DNA of 59,103 bases. Source: JBBPZA01 sp038330095 (lineage in GTDB: Bacteria; Actinomycetota; Thermoleophilia; Solirubrobacterales; Solirubrobacteraceae). The translations under genes were made by a program, and so were the position numbers. This document shows, in pieces, positions 33,112 through 41,618 of the stretch; position 1 is the first letter of the stretch; each line of letters begins with the position of its first letter. The notes beneath the pieces are model-generated. The model was given only the letters and a program-made list of their open reading frames with translations. It did not search any database and was not told where the DNA came from. The stretch lies in NCBI GenBank assembly GCA_038330095.1, contig JBBQNQ010000006.1, positions 1 to 59,103 of the forward strand, in the 5' to 3' direction.

Positions 33112-34539
33112 CTACGAAACGAGGTCGCGGATGACTCGCGTGACGCGCTCCAGGTCGCCCCGCCAGCGGCTGTCGCTCACCTCTATTGCGTTGATGCGCG
33201 CGAGGCGCGCTACGTCGGCGGGGAGCTCGTCGGAGCGTGGCATCCGCGCGCCTTCAACGAGGACCGGGACGGTTGGGATCCTTCGCTCGAGCGCAGCGGC
33301 GACCTCCAGGCGCACTAGGTCCTCCGGATTGTCGATCCGGCGCTCGCCCGAGCCGTCGTGCGCTAGCCAGTCCTCACCGATCAACACGAGCACGACGTCG
33401 CAACCCTCGATCTCCCCCTGTATGTGCTCCTGGAAGTCGACCCCGGCCGGGATCGAGTCAATGTCCATAAATATCCGGGCGTCCGGCAGCCGGTGGCTGA
33501 GTCCGTCGTAGAGTCCGTTCGCCTGCGGCTGGGAATCCTGCCGCCTGTAGGAGATGAAGACGCTGAGCTCCCGGTGCTCGGGCGGACGGAGCGGCGGCGG
33601 CGACGCGGGCGGAGGCCCGGCCCCGCGGACAGGTGGAGCACCCTCCCCGACCGCGTTCGCCGCGCTCGGGGCAGCGGCACCGGTGGCTACGTTGCGCTCG
33701 GTGCGGCTCATGCTCCGCCCCGCCGCCGCGGCGGTGGCGGCCCGGCCGAGATCGCCGGCCGACAGGTAGCGCTCGTCGCGGTTCTTCGCCATGGCGCGCG
33801 CGATCACCGCGTCGAATGGCTCGGGCACGCCGTCGACCTCTACCTTCGGCGGCGGCTCTTCCATGTGCGCAGCGAGCAGCTGCACACCCTCCGCCGAGTC
33901 GTACGGGGAGCGACCCGTAAGCGCCTCGTACAGGATGCAGCCCAGCGCGTAGACGTCAAGCCGCGCATCTACGGTCTCGTCTTGAATCGCCTCAGGAGCG
34001 AGATAATCGGACGTGCTCATGAACCAGCCCGGCTTGCTGAGGGCGGCCACGTGCTTGGCGAGCCCGAAGTCGGTCACATAGACGTGCGGGTCGCTGCGGG
34101 GACCGTCAAGGAGGATGTTGGAGGGCTTCAGGTCGCGGTGCACGAGCCCCCGCGCGTGCACGGCGTCGAGGGCGGAGGCGACCTGAGCCGTGACCTCCGC
34201 CGCGAGTGCCGGGGCGAGCCGCCCCTCGACCGCCAGCACACCGCGCAGATCGGCAGCGTCGATGAACGGCATGGTGAAGAACAGGGCGCCGGCCTCCTCG
34301 CCGACGCGAAAGATCGGGATGACGTGCGAGTTCGCCACGGCGGCCGCGATCGACGACTCCTGCCGGAAGCGCTCGCGGAATTCCGCGTCTTCGGCGAGCT
34401 CCGGCGACAGTAGCTTGAGGGCCACCGAGCGATCGACGCCGAGCTCGGTGGCCCGGTAGACGACGCCCATTCCGCCCCGGCCGGCGATGCCGTCGATGCG
34501 GTGCCCCGCGAAGACCGAGCCGATCGTCAGCTGGCTCAT
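33112..34539 (-). CDS. Serine/threonine kinase - TIR fusion, intact catalytic residues
   Basis: A 475-residue protein. N-terminal kinase: glycine loop AGRGGMGVVYRATELG, Lys in VALKLLSPE, catalytic loop GLVHRDLKPSNILLDG, DFG in VYVTDFGLAKHV, and APE in YLAPEAIQDE are all intact. After an Ala/Pro-rich linker the C-terminal TIR domain (about residues 325-475) has VFISYRRQDSQPQANGLYD, IFMDIDSIPAGVDF, LVLIGEDWL and EDLVRLEVAAALERRIPTVP, with Glu at the NADase catalytic position. The likely output is NAD cleavage or signalling gated by the kinase. ATG 34539 is taken; ATGs at 34548 and 34557 are in frame. Its start faces a TIR-kinase relic only about 10-30 bases away. Confidence 0.93.
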   Translation of the reverse strand: MSQLTIGSVFAGHRIDGIAGRGGMGVVYRATELGVDRSVALKLLSPELAEDAEFRERFRQESSIAAAVANSHVIPIFRVGEEAGALFFTMPFIDAADLRGVLAVEGRLAPALAAEVTAQVASALDAVHARGLVHRDLKPSNILLDGPRSDPHVYVTDFGLAKHVAALSKPGWFMSTSDYLAPEAIQDETVDARLDVYALGCILYEALTGRSPYDSAEGVQLLAAHMEEPPPKVEVDGVPEPFDAVIARAMAKNRDERYLSAGDLGRAATAAAAGRSMSRTERNVATGAAAPSAANAVGEGAPPVRGAGPPPASPPPLRPPEHRELSVFISYRRQDSQPQANGLYDGLSHRLPDARIFMDIDSIPAGVDFQEHIQGEIEGCDVVLVLIGEDWLAHDGSGERRIDNPEDLVRLEVAAALERRIPTVPVLVEGARMPRSDELPADVARLARINAIEVSDSRWRGDLERVTRVIRDLVS

Positions 34540-34566
34540 CGCCCGCATGCTTACCATGCGCAAGGG

Positions 34567-34954
34567 GTGAGCGGCATCTTCATCAGCTACCGGCGGGGAT
34601 GAACGCCGCCCATGCCGGGCGCCTGTACGACCGCCTGGCACGCGAGTTCGGCGAGGAGCAGGTCTTCATCGACGTGGACACCCTCTTGCCCTGCGCGAGC
34701 AGCCCGGCCGGCCGATGTTCGCCCACCTCGAGGACGAGCCGCCACCGCTAACACGGCTCGCTCCCCACGTGCCCGCATCGGCAGACGCTGTGCTTCATCG
34801 CGCCATGGCGAAGGCCCGCGACGAGCGTTACACGAGCGCCGGCGAGCTCGCTAGCGCCCTCGATCGCGCGCTCGACGCGAGCGCTGAAGCTCATCGGCCC
34901 CCTCTACCGCCGCCCCGCGCGCGAGCCCAGGCTTGCCCCAACCCGCCGGCGTCG
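34567..34954 (+). pseudogene. TIR-kinase relic with internal deletion
   Basis: GTG 34567 begins VSGIFISYRRG then hits TGA; the shifted frame continues MNAAHAGRLYDRLAREFGEE and QVFIDVDTLLP, a TIR domain start closely like the gene at 37.2 kb. The TIR then breaks off and a different frame gives MFAHLEDEPPPLTRLAPHVP, VLHRAMAKARDERYTSAGEL, the last lobe of a kinase domain. The middle (rest of TIR and most of the kinase) is missing. It therefore records a deleted TIR-kinase gene and leaves only the ends, squeezed between two intact relatives. Confidence 0.82.
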
Positions 34955-34956
34955 GC

Positions 34957-34962
34957 TATAAG
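34957..34962 (+). promoter_or_regulatory. Probable -10 box of a leaderless transcript
   Basis: TATAAG ends 6 bases before the ATG at 34969. A start of transcription at or next to the ATG is expected, so the mRNA of the pseudokinase-TIR gene may be leaderless, which is common in actinobacteria. No Shine-Dalgarno is visible. Confidence 0.45.
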
Positions 34963-34968
34963 GCGCCG

Positions 34969-36921
<1,953 letters not shown>

Positions 36922-37247
36922 CCGCGGCGCCTCGCCGCTACGGGGAACGCAGCGCGCCAGGTTCCACGCGTGCAGCGCTGCGTGCCAGACTGCCGCGCGC
37001 AGCGCCCGGCGCCAGCTAGATCGAAGGGACCAAACCCCGAGCTGTGGCGACAGCTCGTGTATGAGGCCGCCGCGCGTCCCCTCCTCGAGCATTGAGGAAC
37101 TCGAGCCGCGCGCCGCCCTCCTCTCCCCTCGGTAGCGCGCCGGTCCTGAGGTCCGCCACCGCGCCACGTCGTCGGGGTGGGCGAAGACTGTGAGGATTCT
37201 CCGGCGGCGCTCAGCCGACACGCAGGGGCTCTCGCGGCGACGTCGAG
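36922..37247. other. Intergenic with decayed PIG-L-like N-terminus and a hairpin
   Basis: On the minus strand a frame from 37221 reads MSAERRRRILTVFAHPDD then diverges. ILTVFAHPDD is the N-terminal metal-binding start of PIG-L/LmbE deacetylases, so this is probably a truncated remnant. A perfect hairpin GAGCTGT/ACAGCTC with a 4-base loop lies at 37039-37056. No complete gene is seen. Confidence 0.45.
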
Positions 37248-38660
37248 ATGGTCGCGTCGCCCCTGCACGCGGCGCCGACCCGGCGCTCGCCCAGACGCGC
37301 GACGACGGATACTGGAGTCCTGGCCGGAATCTTCATCAGCTACAGGAGGGCGGACAGCTCTGGTCATGCGAGCCATCTGTACGACCGGCTCGCCGATCGC
37401 TTCGGCGAGCCGAGGGTGTTCATGGACGTCGACTCAATCGATCCCGGTACGGACTTCAGCGAGCGCATCGAAAGCGCGATGGAATCCTGCAACGTCTGCC
37501 TGCCGCTGATCGGCGCGGGTTGGCTGCAGGCCACGGACCAGCTCGGACGCGGGCGGCTCGAGGACTCAGGGGACCTCGTTCGCATGGAGATCGAGGCCGC
37601 GCTGAGCAGGGAGTCGACGCGCGTAATCCCGCTGCTGCTGGATGGGGCGGACATGCCGGCCGCAGCGAGTCTTCCCAACAGCATGGCCGCACTCTCACGG
37701 ATCCAGGCGATGGTGTTCGCGCACGCGTCCTGGGGTCATGACTTCGAGCGGCTGGTCTCGATACTCGAACCGGAGGTTCCGGCGACTCCCGCGGCGGCCG
37801 AGCGCGGCGGGCGCAGCGAAGCCCTGGTGATCGGCCCGTACCGTTGCGAGCGGCTCATCGGGAGGGGAACGCTCGGTCCGGTGTATCTCGCCCGGCACGC
37901 CGCTCTGAACCGTAAGGTCGCCGTCCGTCTCCTCGACGAGGTCCTGGCCGACGACCCTAAGTTGCGTGAGCGCTTCCTGCGCTCGGCGAACTCGGCCGCC
38001 ACCTTCGACCACCCGAACGCACTGCCCGTGCTCGACGCCGGCGAGGCCAATGGTCGGCTCTACGTGGTGGTGCGCTACGTCGGCGGGCTGGACATCGGCG
38101 CGGTGGTCGCGCGCAATGGCGCGCTAGCCCCGGTTCGCGTCGCGGGGATCGTCACCGAGGCCGCCGCGGCGCTCGACGCGGCGCACGAGCGGGGCCTCGT
38201 GCATCGCCATGTCAGACCCACGAGCGTGATCCTCGCGACCGAGCGCGGGGTCGAGCACGCTTACCTGACCGGCTTCACCAGCGCGACGGCCGGCGTCGCT
38301 GACCTACACGCCGGCGGCACGTGGCCACCCGGCGCAGAAGAGCGCATGCTGACCGGCGTTCGCTACAGGGCGCCCGAGGAAATCCGGGGGGAGGACATCG
38401 GCCCAGCGTGCGACCGGTACGGTTTGGGCGCGATCGCGTGGGAGGCGTTGGCTGGCGTGCCGCCATTCCGGCGTCGTTCAACGTTCGAGACCATGAGCGC
38501 GATCGTCTTCGAGCCGCCACCCTCGATCCGATCCGTAGCGCCCTTGCTCCCCGAAGCCGTCGAGCCCGTGCTCGCTAGGGCGCTCGCGAAGGATCCCGCC
38601 GAGCGGTTCCCCTTGGCGGGAACCTTCGCGCAGGCGCTGCACTCCGCGCTAGACCTCTGA
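37248..38660 (+). CDS. TIR - pseudokinase fusion (reversed domain order)
   Basis: A 470-residue protein with TIR first: IFISYRRADSSGHASHLYD, VFMDVDSIDPGTDF, CLPLIGAGWLQATD and DLVRMEIEAALSREST, the catalytic-position Glu kept. The C-terminal kinase-like domain (about residue 195 on) has IGRGTLGPVYLARHAAL, but the ATP-binding Lys is Arg (VAVRLLDEV), the catalytic loop is HRHVRPTSVIL (Asp, Lys and Asn all changed) and DFG is TGF, so it is almost certainly a pseudokinase. YRAPEEIRGED (APE) is retained. ATG 37248 is used; a later CTG near 37318 next to the first TIR strand is possible. Confidence 0.9.
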   Translation: MVASPLHAAPTRRSPRRATTDTGVLAGIFISYRRADSSGHASHLYDRLADRFGEPRVFMDVDSIDPGTDFSERIESAMESCNVCLPLIGAGWLQATDQLGRGRLEDSGDLVRMEIEAALSRESTRVIPLLLDGADMPAAASLPNSMAALSRIQAMVFAHASWGHDFERLVSILEPEVPATPAAAERGGRSEALVIGPYRCERLIGRGTLGPVYLARHAALNRKVAVRLLDEVLADDPKLRERFLRSANSAATFDHPNALPVLDAGEANGRLYVVVRYVGGLDIGAVVARNGALAPVRVAGIVTEAAAALDAAHERGLVHRHVRPTSVILATERGVEHAYLTGFTSATAGVADLHAGGTWPPGAEERMLTGVRYRAPEEIRGEDIGPACDRYGLGAIAWEALAGVPPFRRRSTFETMSAIVFEPPPSIRSVAPLLPEAVEPVLARALAKDPAERFPLAGTFAQALHSALDL

Positions 38661-38684
38661 GGGCTAGATGCGCATCGGTTCTAT

Positions 38685-38701
38685 TCGGCCTCGTAGGCCG
38701 A
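38685..38701 (+). terminator. Possible terminator hairpin after the TIR-pseudokinase gene
   Basis: TCGGCCT/AGGCCGA, 7-bp perfect stem with a 3-base loop CGT, 24 bases after the stop. No U-tract follows, so it may be a weak or factor-assisted terminator. Confidence 0.4.
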
Positions 38702-38749
38702 CCGCAAAGCGGGACCCCCCGGACAAAAGCCTTCCTGATCAGCTGATAG

Positions 38750-38808
38750 CGGAGGGAGAGGGATTCGAACCCTCAAGGGACGAAACCGCCCCTAACGGCT
38801 TTGAGCAG
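38750..38808 (-). tRNA. tRNA-Ser 3' half (fragment, probable att remnant)
   Basis: Read on the minus strand, the acceptor 3' strand TCCCTCC (38757-38751) with G at the discriminator position, a perfect T arm GAGGG-TTCGAAT-CCCTC (38774-38758 region), a long class-II variable arm (AGGGGCGGTTTCGTCCCT) and the 3' side of the anticodon arm (AAGCCG) are present. The 5' half is absent: sequence upstream is the truncated DUF4231 copy. Long variable arm plus G73 indicate tRNA-Ser. The break falls in the anticodon loop, a usual crossover site of tyrosine integrases, so this looks like a leftover attachment site. It is not functional as a tRNA. Confidence 0.8.
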
Positions 38809-38964
38809 CACGAGCGGCGCCGCCGAGCTGCGGTACCAGGTGTCGCGGTTCTCATTCGCGCGGACATCGGCGGCTTTAAAGAAGCTCGGAAGGTCGGCGT
38901 CGCGAAGCTGCGCCCCGCCGTTGCCCTCGCCGTCCTCACGCCGCGGGAGTGGAGATCTCTCCAT
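38773..38964 (-). pseudogene. Truncated DUF4231/SLATT N-terminus (second copy)
   Basis: ATG 38964 encodes the same N-terminal segment as the gene at 32862 (QLRDADLPSFFKAADVRAN, DTWYRSSAAPLVLL), with Phe-Lys in place of Leu-Ile and an Arg-to-Pro change, then runs into the tRNA-Ser fragment and stops. It carries the duplicated promoter but only the start of the first TM hairpin. A 63-residue product is possible but unlikely to be functional. Confidence 0.8.
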
Positions 38965-39006
38965 CGACTGGCATTATCGAGCGATCGGATCCCTGCAGGT
39001 CAAGCG
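38803..39006. repeat. Direct repeat copy 2 (204 bp)
   Basis: Second copy of the segment at 32701-32904, about 98.5% identical. Its left edge (GAGCAG) is fused to the tRNA-Ser fragment and its right edge overlaps the last codons of the RyR-domain gene. Confidence 0.93.
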
Positions 39007-39452
39007 TCGCGGATGACGGCGAGCCCGGCCGCAGCGGCCGCCGCCGGAATCGCGCGCACGAGCACCCGATCCATCTCGCGCTGGACCTCGGGAAGCTGGT
39101 CCCAGTCGATGAGCCACGGCGTCCGCCGTCGCTCCTCGTCGACCGTGTCGCCGAGCTCCCACCCGGCGGCGCGACGCTCTGCGCCCCAGCGCTCGTGCTC
39201 GACGCGAGCGAGCAGCTCGACTTCAGCCCGGTCGAACGCGTCGAGCGCGTTGGGAGCAGGAGCGTCGGTGAGACGGCAGCCGATCCGCGCGAGCTTCGGC
39301 TCGACGTCGTCCGCGTGTTGAAGGCTCGAGTCCCGTTGGGACTCGGACAACACCTCCCACGATTGCATGTCCTCCCGTCGAGCACCCGAGGCGAGCTTTT
39401 GACGCACGTACGCCTCGTGGATGGCGCGCGCGAGGCGCTCGCGTCGGTCCAT
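39000..39452 (-). CDS. Small RyR-domain protein
   Basis: A 150-residue protein from ATG 39452. The N-terminus (RLARAIHEAYVRQKLASG; LSESQRDSSLQHADDVEPKL) and the RyR core (LLARVEHERWGAERRAAGWE, RRTPWLIDWDQLPEVQREMD) match the RyR domain at the end of the 30216 gene: E-H-x-R-W, a W/Y-G-x segment, and the L-x-x-W-x-x-L-P block. RyR domains in bacteria are thought to bind small ligands. The stop falls inside the 204-bp repeat. The gene diverges from the TIR-WD40 gene with about 90 bases between. Confidence 0.8.
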   Translation of the reverse strand: MDRRERLARAIHEAYVRQKLASGARREDMQSWEVLSESQRDSSLQHADDVEPKLARIGCRLTDAPAPNALDAFDRAEVELLARVEHERWGAERRAAGWELGDTVDEERRRTPWLIDWDQLPEVQREMDRVLVRAIPAAAAAAGLAVIRDA

Positions 39453-39542
39453 GCCGCCGAAGCTTAGGACAGGGGCCTGCTCACGCAGCGCGAGCTGCGA
39501 CACCAGCCAGTAAACAAGTAGTGTGCGCGCGGGGGGCGACGG

Positions 39543-40736
39543 ATGACCGATGCTTTCATCTCGTACTCCCGGCGCGACAAGGATTTCGTGCGGCGCCTGA
39601 ATGACGGGCTCGGCGCACGCGGGAAGGACGTCTTTGTCGACTGGGAGGACATCCCGCCGGCCAGCCCGTTTCGTGCCGATCTTGACCAAGGCGTCGCGGA
39701 GAGCGACGCCTTCGTGTTCGTGATCAGTCCCCACTCGGCGGTGTCAGATTACTGCCGAACCGAGTTGGGCCGAGCGGAGGAGCTCAACAAGCGGATCATT
39801 CCCCTGCTGCTGCAGGAGCCGGCGGATGGTCTCCCGGGCGCTCTCGGCGAGCTCAACTGGGTTCCCCGCGACGGATCGTTTGAGACCGCGTTCGACCCTG
39901 CGCTGGAGGAGCTTGTCGCGGCGATCGAGACCGACCTCGACTGGGTCCGCGGGCATACGCGCTGGGGCCAGCGCGCCCTGGAGTGGGACACCAAAGAGCG
40001 TGACCGGAGCCTTCTGCTGCGAGGCGGCGAGCTGCAAGATGCTGAGACCTGGCTCGCCCTGCAGGCCGGCAAGGAGCCCGCGCCAACCGCGCTGCACAAC
40101 GAATACCTCCTGGCCAGCCGCCGCTCCTCGAGCCGACGCCAGCGCACAACCTTGGCCGCCGTCTCACTGGCGCTGGTGATGACCACCGTTCTTGCCGTCT
40201 TTGCCCTGCTGCAGCGGAGCGAGGCGATCTCCCAGCGTCAGACGGCGGTATCAAGAGAGTTGGCCGCCAGTGCTCAGGCCAACCTCGCCTCCGATCCCGA
40301 GCTCAGCTTGATCCTCGCCCGCAAGGCCGTCGTGCTCCGACGCAGCGAGCAGACGGAACCGGTCTTCTGGAGCGCGCTAGCGAAGTCGCGCGTGCGCGTC
40401 AGTCTGCGCGGCCACACCACCGGTGTGACGAGCGCGGCGTTTAGCCCCGACGGGCGCGAGATCGCCACCGCCAGCGCCGACGGCACCGCGCGGGTATGGG
40501 ACGCCGCCAGCGCCCGCCCCAAGACCATCCTGCGCGGCCACACCGACGGTGTGTACAGCGCGGCGTTCAGCCCCGACGGGCGCGAGATCGTCACCGCCAG
40601 CGACCGCACCGCGCGGGTATGGCTGTGTGACCTCTGCATGCCGTTTGCGCAACCGCTCTCGCTCGCCAACAGGCGGATCACGCGCCCGCTGACGAAGCAG
40701 GAGCGCGCGACCTACCTTCATGAGGGCACCGGCTAG
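39543..40736 (+). CDS. TIR - transmembrane - WD40 protein with a contracted propeller
   Basis: A 397-residue protein. TIR domain: AFISYSRRDKDFVRRLNDGL, KDVFVDWEDIPPASPF, AFVFVISPHSAVSDYCRTEL, where Glu matches the catalytic position. A helical linker precedes one TM helix (LAAVSLALVMTTVLAVFALL) and a helix rich in Gln/Ala (SQRQTAVSRELAASAQANL) often seen before WD40 arrays. Only two WD40 blades follow (LRGHTTGVTSAAFSPDGREI ending ARVWD; LRGHTDGVYSAAFSPDGREI ending ARVW), then the usual end segment (RRITRPLTKQERATYLHEG). A full propeller needs about seven blades, so the array has probably shrunk by recombination. Confidence 0.9.
   Translation: MTDAFISYSRRDKDFVRRLNDGLGARGKDVFVDWEDIPPASPFRADLDQGVAESDAFVFVISPHSAVSDYCRTELGRAEELNKRIIPLLLQEPADGLPGALGELNWVPRDGSFETAFDPALEELVAAIETDLDWVRGHTRWGQRALEWDTKERDRSLLLRGGELQDAETWLALQAGKEPAPTALHNEYLLASRRSSSRRQRTTLAAVSLALVMTTVLAVFALLQRSEAISQRQTAVSRELAASAQANLASDPELSLILARKAVVLRRSEQTEPVFWSALAKSRVRVSLRGHTTGVTSAAFSPDGREIATASADGTARVWDAASARPKTILRGHTDGVYSAAFSPDGREIVTASDRTARVWLCDLCMPFAQPLSLANRRITRPLTKQERATYLHEGTG
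40404..40622 (+). repeat. Tandem WD40-coding repeats (two near-identical units)
   Basis: Unit 1 at 40404-40499 and unit 2 at 40530-40622 both begin CTGCGCGGCCACACC and end GCGCGGGTATGG, with mostly identical sequence between. Such DNA-level identity favours expansion and contraction by recombination. Confidence 0.85.
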
Positions 40737-40758
40737 GCAGCGGCACTGGCATTTGACG

Positions 40759-40772
40759 GGGGCGCGCGCCCC
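40759..40772. terminator. GC palindrome between convergent genes
   Basis: GGGGCGCGCGCCCC lies between the stops of the TIR-WD40 gene and the SDR gene. It can form a hairpin but lacks a loop spacer and U-tract, so a terminator role is weakly supported. Confidence 0.3.
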
Positions 40773-40844
40773 GGTGTATGAACCAACCAGCGCTCGAGGG
40801 CTACCCCGCTTGCGCGGCTCCCGCTGCCGGCTTGAAGCTCCCGC

Positions 40845-41609
40845 TCAGGCGTCCTGGTTAGCCACGGCCGCCATGAGCAGCAGGCCACCGTCGATGACGA
40901 ATGATGCGCCGGTCGTGTAGGTGGCTTCCGGCGAGCACAGGTACGCGATCGCATGGGCGATCTCGCGGGCGTGGCCCGGGCGGCCGAGCGGGATGGCCGG
41001 GCGCTCGATGGAATGCGGATCCACGTGGTGGGCGCCGGTCATCGGGGTCGCGATCTCGCCCGGTGCGACGGCGTTGACGAGGATCCCGTGCTCGGCCAGC
41101 TCCAGTGCCATCACCTTGGTAAGCAGCCCGAGCCCGCCCTTGGCCGCGCAGTAGGGCGCGGCTCCGCGCAGGGGTACGTGCTCGTGCACCGAGGTCACGT
41201 TGACGATCCTGCCACCCGCGCCCGCGGCGATCATCCGGCGCGCCCCCTCCTGGCCGCACACGAAGGCTGCATCGAGGTCGACGGAGAGCACCCGTCGCCA
41301 CTCGGCGAAGTCGAGCTCCAGGAAGGGCGTCGTTGTTCCGGTCCCCGCGTTGTTGACCAGCGCGTCGATGCCGCCGAGCGCCTCTGCCAGCTCGCCGACC
41401 ACTCCCGCGCCCGCCGGCGGATCAGTCAGGTCGACCTGCGCGACCTCCGCGCTGCGTCCGGTCGCGCGCACCTCCTCGGCGGTCTCGCGCGCGCCCTCCG
41501 CGTCGCTGTGGTAGGTGAGACCCACATCCCAGCCACGCTCGGCGAGGACCACCGCCGTCGCCCTCCCGATCCCGGAGTCCCCGCCGGTGACGATCACCCG
41601 CTGCGCCAT
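40845..41609 (-). CDS. Short-chain dehydrogenase/reductase (glucose 1-dehydrogenase-like)
   Basis: A 254-residue classical SDR. The cofactor site is VIVTGGDSGIGRATAVVLAE (T-G-x3-G-x-G), NNAGTGTTTPF is the N-N-A-G strand, the catalytic Ser is in IVNVTSVHEHVPL and Y-x3-K is YCAAKGGLGLLTK. The end YTTGASFVIDGGLLL is typical. Substrate is unknown; the family includes glucose 1-dehydrogenases and 3-oxoacyl reductases. It lies 9 bases downstream of ligD and shares its direction, so the two may be co-transcribed. Confidence 0.92.
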   Translation of the reverse strand: MAQRVIVTGGDSGIGRATAVVLAERGWDVGLTYHSDAEGARETAEEVRATGRSAEVAQVDLTDPPAGAGVVGELAEALGGIDALVNNAGTGTTTPFLELDFAEWRRVLSVDLDAAFVCGQEGARRMIAAGAGGRIVNVTSVHEHVPLRGAAPYCAAKGGLGLLTKVMALELAEHGILVNAVAPGEIATPMTGAHHVDPHSIERPAIPLGRPGHAREIAHAIAYLCSPEATYTTGASFVIDGGLLLMAAVANQDA

Positions 41610-41618
41610 GGGTCCCGC

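Noticed and set aside
37039..37056. GAGCTGT/ACAGCTC hairpin as a terminator or riboswitch
   Set aside because: No U-tract, gene end or conserved structure is near; 7-bp repeats are expected by chance in GC-rich DNA.
38750..38830. A functional tRNA-Ser gene
   Set aside because: No 5' acceptor strand, D arm or 5' anticodon stem is present; upstream sequence is the truncated DUF4231 copy.
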